Positions 1-11,622 of a stretch of 64,000 nt of DNA are shown here, piece after piece (position 1 is the first letter of the stretch; every line of letters starts with the position of its first letter). The notes under the pieces are model-generated. The model worked only from the letters and a program-made list of their open reading frames with translations, did no database searches and was not told the origin of the DNA. The position numbers and the translations under genes are program-made. The stretch covers positions 12,168,501 to 12,232,500 of the forward strand of contig NW_027478159.1 of NCBI RefSeq assembly GCF_051020975.1, read 5' to 3'. This DNA is from Osmia lignaria lignaria. Its lineage: Eukaryota; Arthropoda; Insecta; Hymenoptera; Megachilidae.

Positions 1-261
1 CATAATAGAGATACAGAAACACCGTGGCCCCTTTCTTTGGGATAACTCTGCACTATTGCGAGCTGGAAATGCCACTTCCAGTTTAGCTGTGCAGAAGAAG
101 AACAAGAAGAAGAAGAAATATCTCGAAATATGTCCGTCAGGACCCTTCCCTTGAGATAAATCTGCAAATATCTCGGAAACGAAGCGAGCTATTGCAAAAC
201 GTTAAGAGACCTTTTTTGTGGAGAATTAAGTTTCCTACTTTTTATGTTCTATGATATTTTT
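1..261 (+). repeat. Partial monomer at left window edge
   Basis: The last 261 bp of a monomer, cut by the window start. It belongs to the first higher-order block: the same sequence recurs 2255 bp downstream at 2256-2516. It carries the CTGGAA/TTCCAG form of the dyad and an unusual purine tract (AACAAGAAGAAGAAG instead of AACAACAAG). Confidence 0.95.
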
Positions 262-905
262 TGATCAGATGCGTAGTTCTCGAGATATATCAAGATATTT
301 AAAAGCTCCGAAGCTGCACCAACATAATAGAGGTACAGAGACACCGTGGCCCCTTTCTTTGAGATAACTCTGCACTATTGCGGGCTGCAAATGCCACTTC
401 CAGCTTAGCTGTGCAGAAGAAGAACAACAAGAATAAGAAATATTTCGAAATATGTCCGTCAGGCCCCTTCCCTTGAGATAAATCTGCAAATATCTCGGAA
501 ACGAAGCGAGCTACGGCAAAATGTTAAGAGACCTTTTTTGTAGAAAATTAGGTTTCCTACTTTTTATGTTCTATGATATTTTTTGATCAGATGCGTAGTT
601 CTCGAGATATATCAAGATATTTAAAAGTTCCGAAGCCGCACCAACATAATAGAGATACAGAAACACCGTGGCCCCTTTCTTTGCGATAACTCTGCACTAT
701 TGCGAGCTGCAAATGCCACTTCCAGCTTAGCTGTGCAGAAGAAGAACAACAAGAAAAAGAAATATCTCGAAATATGTCCGTCAGGCCCCTTCCCTTGAGA
801 TAAATCTGCAAATATCTCGGAAACGAAGCGAGCTATGGCAAAATGTTAAGAAACCTTTTTTGTAGAGAATTAAGTTTCCTACTTTTTATGTTCGATGATA
901 TTTTT

Positions 906-1228
906 TGATCAGATGCGTAGTTTGTCGAGATATATCAAGATATTTAAAAGTTCCGAAGCCGCACCAACATAATAGAGATACAGAAACACCGTGGCCCCTT
1001 TCTTTGAGATAACTCTGCACTATTGCGAGCTGCAAATGCCACTTCCAGCTTAGCTGTGCAGAAGAAGAACAACAAGAAGAAGAAATATCTCGAAATATGT
1101 CCGTCAGGCCCCTTCCCTTGAGATAAATCTGCAAATATCTCGGAAACGAAGCGAGCTATGGCAAAATGTTAAGAGACCTTTTTTGTAGAGAATTAAGTTT
1201 CCTACTTTTTATGTTCTATGATATTTTT
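906..1228 (+). repeat. 323-bp monomer (one-base insertion)
   Basis: The head reads AGTTTGTCGAGATAT where the usual sequence is AGTTCTCGAGATAT, a net gain of one base that also destroys the XhoI site. The same change is found at 3161-3483 and 7991-8313, so it is one event copied by duplication. Confidence 0.9.
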
Positions 1229-2255
1229 TGATCAGATGCGTAGTTCTCGAGATATATCAAGATATTTAAAAGTTCCGAAGCCGCACCAACATAGTAGAGA
1301 TACAGAAACACCGTGGCCCCTTTCTTTGAGATAACTCTGCACGATTGCGAGCTGGAAATGCAACTTACAGTTTAGCTGTGCAGAAGAACAACAACAAGAA
1401 GAAGAAATATCTCGAAATATGTCCATCAGGACCCTTCCCTTGAGATAAATCTGCAAATATCTCGGAAACGAAGCGAGCTATGGCAAAATGTTAAGAGACC
1501 TTTTTTGTAGAGAATTAAGTTTCCTACTTTTTATGTTCTATGATATTTTTTGATCAGATGCGTAGTTCTCGAGATATATCAAGATATTTAAAAGTTCCGA
1601 AGCCGCACCAACATAATAGAGATACAGAAACACCGTAGCCCCTTTCTTTGCGATAACTCTGCACTATTGCGAGCTGCAAATGCCACTTCCAGCTTAGCTG
1701 TGCAGAAGAAGAACAACAAGAAGAAGAAATATCTCGAAATATGTCCGTCAGGCCCCTTCCCTTGAGATAAATCTGCAAATATCTCGGAAACGAAGCGAGC
1801 TATGGCAAAATGTTAAGAGACCTTTTTTGTAGAGAATTAAGTTTCCTACTTTTTATGTTCTATGATATTTTTCGATCAGAGGCGTAGTTCTCGAGATATA
1901 TCAAGATATTTAAAAGTTCCGAAGCCGCACCAACATAATAGAGATACAGAAACACCGTGGCCCCTTTCTTTGAGATAACTCTGCACGATTGCGAGCTGGA
2001 AATGCCACTTCCAGTTTAGCTGTGCAGAAGAAGAACAACAAGAAGAAGAAATATCTCGAAATATGTCCATCAGAACCCTTCCCTTGAGATAAATCTGCAA
2101 ATATCTCGGAAACAAAGCGAGCTATGGCAAAATGTTAAGAGACCTTTTTTGTAGAGAATTATGTTTCCTACAATTTATGTTCTACGATATTTTTTGATCA
2201 GAAGCGTAGTTTTCGAGATATATCGAGATATTTAAAAGTTCCGAAGCCGCACCAA

Positions 2256-3443
2256 CATAATAGAGATACAGAAACACCGTGGCCCCTTTCTTTGGGATAA
2301 CTCTGCACTATTGCGAGCTGGAAATGCCACTTCCAGTTTAGCTGTGCAGAAGAAGAACAAGAAGAAGAAGAAATATCTCGAAATATGTCCGTCAGGACCC
2401 TTCCCTTGAGATAAATCTGCAAATATCTCGGAAACGAAGCGAGCTATTGCAAAACGTTAAGAGACCTTTTTTGTGGAGAATTAAGTTTCCTACTTTTTAT
2501 GTTCTATGATATTTTTTGATCAGATGCGTAGTTCTCGAGATATATCAAGATATTTAAAAGCTCCGAAGCTGCACCAACATAATAGAGGTACAGAGACACC
2601 GTGGCCCCTTTCTTTGAGATAACTCTGCACTATTGCGGGCTGCAAATGCCACTTCCAGCTTAGCTGTGCAGAAGAAGAACAACAAGAATAAGAAATATTT
2701 CGAAATATGTCCGTCAGGCCCCTTCCCTTGAGATAAATCTGCAAATATCTCGGAAACGAAGCGAGCTACGGCAAAATGTTAAGAGACCTTTTTTGTAGAA
2801 AATTAGGTTTCCTACTTTTTATGTTCTATGATATTTTTTGATCAGATGCGTAGTTCTCGAGATATATCAAGATATTTAAAAGTTCCGAAGCCGCACCAAC
2901 ATAATAGAGATACAGAAACACCGTGGCCCCTTTCTTTGCGATAACTCTGCACTATTGCGAGCTGCAAATGCCACTTCCAGCTTAGCTGTGCAGAAGAAGA
3001 ACAACAAGAAAAAGAAATATCTCGAAATATGTCCGTCAGGCCCCTTCCCTTGAGATAAATCTGCAAATATCTCGGAAACGAAGCGAGCTATGGCAAAATG
3101 TTAAGAAACCTTTTTTGTAGAGAATTAAGTTTCCTACTTTTTATGTTCGATGATATTTTTTGATCAGATGCGTAGTTTGTCGAGATATATCAAGATATTT
3201 AAAAGTTCCGAAGCCGCACCAACATAATAGAGATACAGAAACACCGTGGCCCCTTTCTTTGAGATAACTCTGCACTATTGCGAGCTGCAAATGCCACTTC
3301 CAGCTTAGCTGTGCAGAAGAAGAACAACAAGAAGAAGAAATATCTCGAAATATGTCCGTCAGGCCCCTTCCCTTGAGATAAATCTGCAAATATCTCGGAA
3401 ACGAAGCGAGCTATGGCAAAATGTTAAGAGACCTTTTTTGTAG
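2256..3443 (+). repeat. 7-monomer higher-order unit, partial copy 2
   Basis: Matches 1-1188 at a fixed offset of 2255 bp. Identity ends at 1189/3444, where GTAGAG becomes GTAGGG, and the following monomer is of a different variant. The tail of this copy (from 2828) is also the beginning of the larger 4830-bp-offset duplication, so two amplification steps overlap here. Confidence 0.9.
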
Positions 3444-3483
3444 GGAATTAAGTTTCCTACTTTTTATCATCTATGATATTTTT
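3161..3483 (+). repeat. 323-bp monomer (same insertion)
   Basis: Copy of the 906-1228 variant, carried by the 2255-bp higher-order unit, then copied again to 7991-8313. Confidence 0.9.
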
Positions 3484-4991
3484 TGATCAGATGCGTAGTT
3501 CTCGAGATATATCAAGATATTTAAAAGTTCCGAAGCCGCACCAACATAATAGAGATACAGAAACACCGTGGCCCCTCTCGTTGAGATAACTCTGCACTAT
3601 TGCGAGCTGGAAATGCCACTTCCAGTTTAGCTGTGCAGAAGAAGAACAACAAGAAGAAGAAATATCTCGAAATATGTCCGTCAGGCCCCTTCCCTTGAGA
3701 TAAATCTGCAAATATCTCGGAAACGAAGCGAGCTATGGCAAAATGTTTAGAGACCTTTCTTGTAGAGAATTAAGTTTCCTACCTTTTATGTAGTATGATA
3801 TTTTTTGATCAGATGCGTAGTTCTCGAGATATATCAAGATATTTAAAAGTTCCGAAGCCGCACCAACATAATAGAGATACAGAAACACCGTGGCCCCTTT
3901 CTTTGAGATAACTCTGCACTATTGCGCTCTGCAAATGCCACTTCCAGCTTAGCTGGGCAGAAGAAGAACAACAAGAAGAAGAAATATCTCGAAATATGTC
4001 CGTCAGGCCCCTTCCCTTGAGATAAATCTGCAAATATCTCGGAAACGAAGCGAGCTATGGCAAAATGCTAAGAGACCTTTTTTGTAGAGAATTCAGTTTC
4101 CTACTTTTTATGTTCTATGATATTTTTCGATCAGAGGCGTAGTTCTCGAGATATATCAAGATATTTAAAAGTTCCGAAGCCGCACCAACATAATAGAGAT
4201 ACAGAAACACCGTGGCCCCTTTCTTTGAGATAACTCTGCACTATTGCGAGCTGTAAATGCCACTTCCAGCTTAGCTGTGCAGAAGAAGAACAACAAGAAG
4301 AAGAAATATCTCGAAATATGTCCGTCAGGCCCCTTCCCTTGAGATATATCTGCAAATATCTCGGAAACGAAGCGAGCTATGGCAAAATGTTAAGAGACCT
4401 TTTTTGTAGAGAATTATGCTTTCTACAATTTATGTTCTATGATATTTTTTGATCAGAAGCGTAGTTTTCGAGATATATCGAGATATTTAAAAGTTCCGAA
4501 GCCGCACCAACATAATAGAGATACAGAAACACCGTGGCCCCTTTCGTTGAGATAACTCTGCACTAGTGCGAGCCGCAAATGCCACTTCAAGCTTAGCTGT
4601 GCAGAAGAAGAACAACAAGAAGAAGAAATATCTCGAAATATGTCCGTCAGGCCCCTTCCCTTGAGATAAATCTGCAAATATCTAGGAAACGAAGCGAGCT
4701 ATGGCAAAATGTTAAGAGACCTTTTTTGTAGAGAATTAAGTTTCCTAGTTTTTATGTTCTATGATATTTTTTGATCAGATGCGTAGTTCTCGAGATATAT
4801 CAAGATATTTAAAAGTTCCGAAGCCGCACCAACATAATAGAGATACAGAAACACCGTGGCCCCTTTCTTTGAGATAACTCTGCACTATTGCGAGCTGCAA
4901 ATGCCACTTCCAGCTTAGCTGTGCAGAGGAAGAACAACAAGAAGAAGAAATATCTCGAAATATGTCCGTCAGGCCAGTTCCTTTGAGATAA

Positions 4992-6342
4992 ATCTGCAAA
5001 TATCTCGGAAACGAAGCGAGCTATGGCAAAATGTTAAGAGACGTTTTTTGTAGACAATTATGTTTCCTACAATTTATGTTCTATGATATTTTTTGATCAG
5101 ATGCGTAGTTCTCGAGATATATCAAGATATTTAAAAGTTCCGAAGCCGCACCAACATAATAGAGATACAGAAACACCGTGGCCCCTTTCTTTGAGATAAC
5201 TGTGCACTAGTGCGAGCCGCAAATGCCACTTCCAGCTTAGCTGTGCAGAAGAAGAACAACAAGAAGAAGAAATATCTCGAAATATGTCCGTCAGGCCCCT
5301 TCCCTTGAGATAAATATGCAAATATCTCGGAAACGAAGCGAGCTATGGCAAAATGTTAAGAGACCTTTTTTGTAGAGAATTAAGTTTCCTACTTTTTATG
5401 TTGTATGATATTTTTTGATCAGATGCGTAGTTCTCGAGATATATCAAGATATTTAAAAGTTCCGAAGCCGCACCAACATAATAGAGATACAGAAACACCG
5501 TGGCACCTTTCTTTGAGATAACTCTGCACTATTGCGAGCTGCAAATGCCACTTCCAGCTTAGCTGTGCAGAAGAAGAACAAAAAGAAGAGGAAATATCTC
5601 GAAATATGTCCGTCAGGCCAGTTCCTTTGAGCTGAATCTGCAAATATCTCGGAAACGAAGCGAGCTATGGCAAAATGTTAAGAGACGTTTTTTGTAGACA
5701 ATTATGTTTCCTACAATTTATGTTCTATGATATTTTTTGATCAGATGCGTAGTTCTCGAGATATATCAAGATATTTAAAAGTTCCGAAGCCGCACCAACA
5801 TAATAGAGATACAGAAACACCGTGGCCCCTTTCTTTGAGATAACTGTGCACTAGTGCGAGCCGCAAATGCCACTTCCAGCTTAGCTGTGCAGAAGAAGAA
5901 CAACAAGAAGAAGAAATATCTCGAAATATGTCCGTCAGGCCCCTTCCCTTGAGATAAATATGCAAATATCTCGGAAACGAAGCGAGCTATGGCAAAATGT
6001 TAAGAGACCTTTTTTGTAGAGAATTAAGTTTCCTACTTTTTATGTTGTATGATATTTTTTGATCAGATGCGTAGTTCTCGAGATATATCAAGATATTTAA
6101 AAGTTCCGAAGCCGCACCAACATAATAGAGATACAGAAACACCGTGGCACCTTTCTTTGAGATAACTCTGCACTATTGCGAGCTGCAAATGCCACTTCCA
6201 GCTTAGCTGTGCAGAAGAAGAACAAAAAGAAGAGGAAATATCTCGAAATATGTCCGTCAGGCCAGTTCCTTTGAGCTGAATCTGCAAATATCTCGGAAAC
6301 GAAGCGAGCTATGGCAAAATGTTAAGAGACGTTTTTTGTAGA
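4992..6342 (+). repeat. Tandem dimer (644-bp period), about two copies
   Basis: 4992-5698 and 5636-6342 match at an offset of 644 bp. One monomer of the pair has the GAACAAAAAGAAGAGG tract, GGCCAGTTCC and GAGCTGAATC; the other has TGTGCACTAGTGCGAGCC and AAATATGCAAATATC. The match ends where GTAGACAATT (5699) becomes GTAGAGAATT (6343). The same dimer array reappears at 9822-11172 inside the large duplication. Confidence 0.85.
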
Positions 6343-6792
6343 GAATTATGTTTCCTACAATTTATGTTCTATGATATTTTTTGATCAGAAGCGTAGTTTT
6401 CGAGATATATCGAGATATTAAAAAGTTCCGAAGCCGCACCAACATAATAGAGATACAGAAACACCGTGGCCCCTTTCTTTGAGATAACTCTGCACTAGTG
6501 CGAGCCGCAAATGCCACTTCCAGCTTAGCTGTGCAGAAGAAGAACAACAAGAAGAAGAAATATCTCGAAATATGTCCGTCAGGCCCCTTCCCTTGAGATA
6601 AATATGCAAATATCTCGGAAACGAAGCGAGCTATGGCAAAATGTTAAGAGACCTTTTTTGTAGAGAATTAAGTTTCCTACTTTTTATGTTCTATGATATT
6701 TTTTGATCAGATGCGTAGTTCTCGAGATATATCAAGATATTTAAAAGTTCCGAAGCCGCACCAACATAATAGAGATACAGAAACACCGTGGC

Positions 6793-7657
6793 CCCTTTCT
6801 TTGCGATAACTCTGCACTATTGCGAGCTGCAAATGCCACTTCCAGCTTAGCTGTGCAGAGGAAGAACAACAAGAAGAAGAAATATCTCGAAATATGTCCG
6901 TCAGGCCAGTTCCTTTGAGCTGAATCTGCAAATATCTCGGAAACGAAGCGAGCTATGGCAAAATCTTAAGAGACGTTTTTTGTAGAGAGTTATGTTTCCT
7001 ACAATTTATGTTCTATGATATTTTTTGATCAGAAGCGTAGTTTTCGAGATATATCGAGATATAAAAAGTTCCGAAGCCGCACCAACATAATAGGGATACA
7101 GAAACACCGTGGCCCCTTTCTTTGAGATAACTCTGCACTAGTGCGAGCCGCAAATGCCACTTCCAGCTTAGCTGTGCAGAAGAAGAACAAAAAGAAGAAG
7201 AAATATCTCGAAATATGTCCGTCAGGCCCCTTCCCTTGAGATAAATCTGCAAATATCTCGGAAACGAAGCGAGCTATGGCAAAATGTTAAGAGACCTTTT
7301 TTGTAGAGAATTAAGTTTCCTACTTTTTATGATCTATGATATTTTTTGATCAGATGCGTAGTTCTCGAGATATATCAAGATATTTAAAAGTTCCGAAGCC
7401 GCACCAACATAATAGAGATACAGAAACACCGTGGCACCTTTCTTTGAGCTAACTCTGCACTATTGCGAGCTGCAAATGCCACTTCCAGCTTAGCTGTGCA
7501 GAAGAAGAACAAAAAGAAGAAGAAATATCTCGAAATATGTCCGTCAGGCCAGTTCCTTTGAGCTGAATCTGCAAATATCTCGGAAACGAAGCGAGCTATA
7601 GCAAAATGTTAAGAGACGTTTTTTGTAGAGAATTAAGTTTCCTACTTTTTATGTTCG
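6793..7657 (+). repeat. Monomers between the two large duplication copies
   Basis: Under three monomers, including the 321-bp unit at 7026. The monomer at 7347 has GTGGCACCTTTCTTTGAGC and GCTATAGCAAAATG; its closest relative here is the monomer at 11534, matching from about 7334 to 7635 (11521-11822). No gene is seen. Confidence 0.85.
7026..7346 (+). repeat. 321-bp monomer (TATAAAAAG deletion)
   Basis: A type B head in which GATATTTAAAAG is shortened to GATATAAAAAG, a net loss of one base and of the DraI site. It is preceded by AAATCTTAAGAGACG and AGAGAGTTATG. The same head and flanks recur at 13465 and 15717, so the three monomers share a parent. The change makes a TATAAAAAG string, which looks like a TATA box but has no gene near it. 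Confidence 0.9.
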
Positions 7658-7990
7658 ATGATATTTTTTGATCAGATGCGTAGTTCTCGAGATATATCAA
7701 GATATTTAAAAGTTCCGAAGCCGCACCAACATAATAGAGATACAGAAACACCGTGGCCCCTTTCTTTGCGATAACTCTGCACTATTGCGAGCTGCAAATG
7801 CCACTTCCAGCTTAGCTGTGCAGAAGAAGAACAACAAGAAAAAGAAATATCTCGAAATATGTCCGTCAGGCCCCTTCCCTTGAGATAAATCTGCAAATAT
7901 CTCGGAAACGAAGCGAGCTATGGCAAAATGTTAAGAAACCTTTTTTGTAGAGAATTAAGTTTCCTACTTTTTATGTTCGATGATATTTTT

Positions 7991-8313
7991 TGATCAGATG
8001 CGTAGTTTGTCGAGATATATCAAGATATTTAAAAGTTCCGAAGCCGCACCAACATAATAGAGATACAGAAACACCGTGGCCCCTTTCTTTGAGATAACTC
8101 TGCACTATTGCGAGCTGCAAATGCCACTTCCAGCTTAGCTGTGCAGAAGAAGAACAACAAGAAGAAGAAATATCTCGAAATATGTCCGTCAGGCCCCTTC
8201 CCTTGAGATAAATCTGCAAATATCTCGGAAACGAAGCGAGCTATGGCAAAATGTTAAGAGACCTTTTTTGTAGGGAATTAAGTTTCCTACTTTTTATCAT
8301 CTATGATATTTTT
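7991..8313 (+). repeat. 323-bp monomer (same insertion)
   Basis: Third copy of the AGTTTGTCGAG insertion variant, inside the second copy of the large duplication. Confidence 0.9.
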
Positions 8314-9821
8314 TGATCAGATGCGTAGTTCTCGAGATATATCAAGATATTTAAAAGTTCCGAAGCCGCACCAACATAATAGAGATACAGAAACACCGTG
8401 GCCCCTCTCGTTGAGATAACTCTGCACTATTGCGAGCTGGAAATGCCACTTCCAGTTTAGCTGTGCAGAAGAAGAACAACAAGAAGAAGAAATATCTCGA
8501 AATATGTCCGTCAGGCCCCTTCCCTTGAGATAAATCTGCAAATATCTCGGAAACGAAGCGAGCTATGGCAAAATGTTTAGAGACCTTTCTTGTAGAGAAT
8601 TAAGTTTCCTACCTTTTATGTAGTATGATATTTTTTGATCAGATGCGTAGTTCTCGAGATATATCAAGATATTTAAAAGTTCCGAAGCCGCACCAACATA
8701 ATAGAGATACAGAAACACCGTGGCCCCTTTCTTTGAGATAACTCTGCACTATTGCGCTCTGCAAATGCCACTTCCAGCTTAGCTGGGCAGAAGAAGAACA
8801 ACAAGAAGAAGAAATATCTCGAAATATGTCCGTCAGGCCCCTTCCCTTGAGATAAATCTGCAAATATCTCGGAAACGAAGCGAGCTATGGCAAAATGCTA
8901 AGAGACCTTTTTTGTAGAGAATTCAGTTTCCTACTTTTTATGTTCTATGATATTTTTCGATCAGAGGCGTAGTTCTCGAGATATATCAAGATATTTAAAA
9001 GTTCCGAAGCCGCACCAACATAATAGAGATACAGAAACACCGTGGCCCCTTTCTTTGAGATAACTCTGCACTATTGCGAGCTGTAAATGCCACTTCCAGC
9101 TTAGCTGTGCAGAAGAAGAACAACAAGAAGAAGAAATATCTCGAAATATGTCCGTCAGGCCCCTTCCCTTGAGATATATCTGCAAATATCTCGGAAACGA
9201 AGCGAGCTATGGCAAAATGTTAAGAGACCTTTTTTGTAGAGAATTATGCTTTCTACAATTTATGTTCTATGATATTTTTTGATCAGAAGCGTAGTTTTCG
9301 AGATATATCGAGATATTTAAAAGTTCCGAAGCCGCACCAACATAATAGAGATACAGAAACACCGTGGCCCCTTTCGTTGAGATAACTCTGCACTAGTGCG
9401 AGCCGCAAATGCCACTTCAAGCTTAGCTGTGCAGAAGAAGAACAACAAGAAGAAGAAATATCTCGAAATATGTCCGTCAGGCCCCTTCCCTTGAGATAAA
9501 TCTGCAAATATCTAGGAAACGAAGCGAGCTATGGCAAAATGTTAAGAGACCTTTTTTGTAGAGAATTAAGTTTCCTAGTTTTTATGTTCTATGATATTTT
9601 TTGATCAGATGCGTAGTTCTCGAGATATATCAAGATATTTAAAAGTTCCGAAGCCGCACCAACATAATAGAGATACAGAAACACCGTGGCCCCTTTCTTT
9701 GAGATAACTCTGCACTATTGCGAGCTGCAAATGCCACTTCCAGCTTAGCTGTGCAGAGGAAGAACAACAAGAAGAAGAAATATCTCGAAATATGTCCGTC
9801 AGGCCAGTTCCTTTGAGATAA

Positions 9822-11172
9822 ATCTGCAAATATCTCGGAAACGAAGCGAGCTATGGCAAAATGTTAAGAGACGTTTTTTGTAGACAATTATGTTTCCTAC
9901 AATTTATGTTCTATGATATTTTTTGATCAGATGCGTAGTTCTCGAGATATATCAAGATATTTAAAAGTTCCGAAGCCGCACCAACATAATAGAGATACAG
10001 AAACACCGTGGCCCCTTTCTTTGAGATAACTGTGCACTAGTGCGAGCCGCAAATGCCACTTCCAGCTTAGCTGTGCAGAAGAAGAACAACAAGAAGAAGA
10101 AATATCTCGAAATATGTCCGTCAGGCCCCTTCCCTTGAGATAAATATGCAAATATCTCGGAAACGAAGCGAGCTATGGCAAAATGTTAAGAGACCTTTTT
10201 TGTAGAGAATTAAGTTTCCTACTTTTTATGTTGTATGATATTTTTTGATCAGATGCGTAGTTCTCGAGATATATCAAGATATTTAAAAGTTCCGAAGCCG
10301 CACCAACATAATAGAGATACAGAAACACCGTGGCACCTTTCTTTGAGATAACTCTGCACTATTGCGAGCTGCAAATGCCACTTCCAGCTTAGCTGTGCAG
10401 AAGAAGAACAAAAAGAAGAGGAAATATCTCGAAATATGTCCGTCAGGCCAGTTCCTTTGAGCTGAATCTGCAAATATCTCGGAAACGAAGCGAGCTATGG
10501 CAAAATGTTAAGAGACGTTTTTTGTAGACAATTATGTTTCCTACAATTTATGTTCTATGATATTTTTTGATCAGATGCGTAGTTCTCGAGATATATCAAG
10601 ATATTTAAAAGTTCCGAAGCCGCACCAACATAATAGAGATACAGAAACACCGTGGCCCCTTTCTTTGAGATAACTGTGCACTAGTGCGAGCCGCAAATGC
10701 CACTTCCAGCTTAGCTGTGCAGAAGAAGAACAACAAGAAGAAGAAATATCTCGAAATATGTCCGTCAGGCCCCTTCCCTTGAGATAAATATGCAAATATC
10801 TCGGAAACGAAGCGAGCTATGGCAAAATGTTAAGAGACCTTTTTTGTAGAGAATTAAGTTTCCTACTTTTTATGTTGTATGATATTTTTTGATCAGATGC
10901 GTAGTTCTCGAGATATATCAAGATATTTAAAAGTTCCGAAGCCGCACCAACATAATAGAGATACAGAAACACCGTGGCACCTTTCTTTGAGATAACTCTG
11001 CACTATTGCGAGCTGCAAATGCCACTTCCAGCTTAGCTGTGCAGAAGAAGAACAAAAAGAAGAGGAAATATCTCGAAATATGTCCGTCAGGCCAGTTCCT
11101 TTGAGCTGAATCTGCAAATATCTCGGAAACGAAGCGAGCTATGGCAAAATGTTAAGAGACGTTTTTTGTAGA
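9822..11172 (+). repeat. Tandem dimer (644-bp period), duplicate of 4992-6342
   Basis: The 644-bp dimer pair carried along inside the 4830-bp-offset duplication, with the same internal order of variants and the same end marks. Confidence 0.85.
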
Positions 11173-11622
11173 GAATTATGTTTCCTACAATTTATGTTCT
11201 ATGATATTTTTTGATCAGAAGCGTAGTTTTCGAGATATATCGAGATATTAAAAAGTTCCGAAGCCGCACCAACATAATAGAGATACAGAAACACCGTGGC
11301 CCCTTTCTTTGAGATAACTCTGCACTAGTGCGAGCCGCAAATGCCACTTCCAGCTTAGCTGTGCAGAAGAAGAACAACAAGAAGAAGAAATATCTCGAAA
11401 TATGTCCGTCAGGCCCCTTCCCTTGAGATAAATATGCAAATATCTCGGAAACGAAGCGAGCTATGGCAAAATGTTAAGAGACCTTTTTTGTAGAGAATTA
11501 AGTTTCCTACTTTTTATGTTCTATGATATTTTTTGATCAGATGCGTAGTTCTCGAGATATATCAAGATATTTAAAAGTTCCGAAGCCGCACCAACATAAT
11601 AGAGATACAGAAACACCGTGGC

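Larger units (their letters stand above)
1..2255 (+). repeat. 7-monomer higher-order unit, copy 1 (2255 bp)
   Basis: A block of seven monomers (7 x 322 + 1). Its first 1188 bases recur at 2256-3443 with no difference that I noticed, including rare marks: AAAACGTTAAG, AAGCTCCGAAGC, AACAAGAATAAG and the one-base insertion AGTTTGTCGAG. The later monomers, from 1229 on, carry GTCCATCAG and a CTGGAA dyad variant not seen in the copy that follows, so the repeat of the unit is broken off after 3443. Confidence 0.9.
2828..6792 (+). repeat. Large duplication, copy 1 (3965 bp; offset 4830 bp)
   Basis: About 12.3 monomers that recur at 7658-11622, exactly 15 x 322 bp away. Shared rare marks include TTTTATCATCTATG, TCTAGGAAACG, CCTAGTTTTTATG, AAAAGAAGAGGAAAT and the AGTTTGTCGAG insertion. 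I saw no mismatch in the lines compared. The left edge is set by TTCTATG versus TTCGATG (2827/7657), the right edge by GGCCCC versus GGCACC (6793/11623). Confidence 0.9.
7658..11622 (+). repeat. Large duplication, copy 2 (3965 bp)
   Basis: Second copy of 2828-6792. The segment between the copies (6793-7657) holds under three monomers of other variants. Such a long match without noticed mismatches, in an array whose neighbouring monomers differ by several percent, means either a very recent duplication or a duplicated assembly path. Confidence 0.9.

Noticed and set aside
265..489. Minus-strand open frame of 74 codons, repeated in most monomers
   Set aside because: It begins with TTG (complement CAA at 487-489), not ATG, and the common form has no internal methionine codon. 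Its stop is simply the TGATCA site. It matches no family I recognise, the non-coding part of the monomer is as conserved as the frame, and 322 is not a multiple of three. Its persistence is explained by homogenisation. A dN/dS test over all monomers would settle it; a ratio well below 1 would be needed to reopen it.
6362..6609. Other minus-strand frames of 62-63 codons in type B monomers (also 11192, 11836, 12801, 14409)
   Set aside because: These are frame-shifted or shortened versions of the same repeat frame, caused by GATATTAAAAAG bringing in a stop. They have no separate signal of coding.
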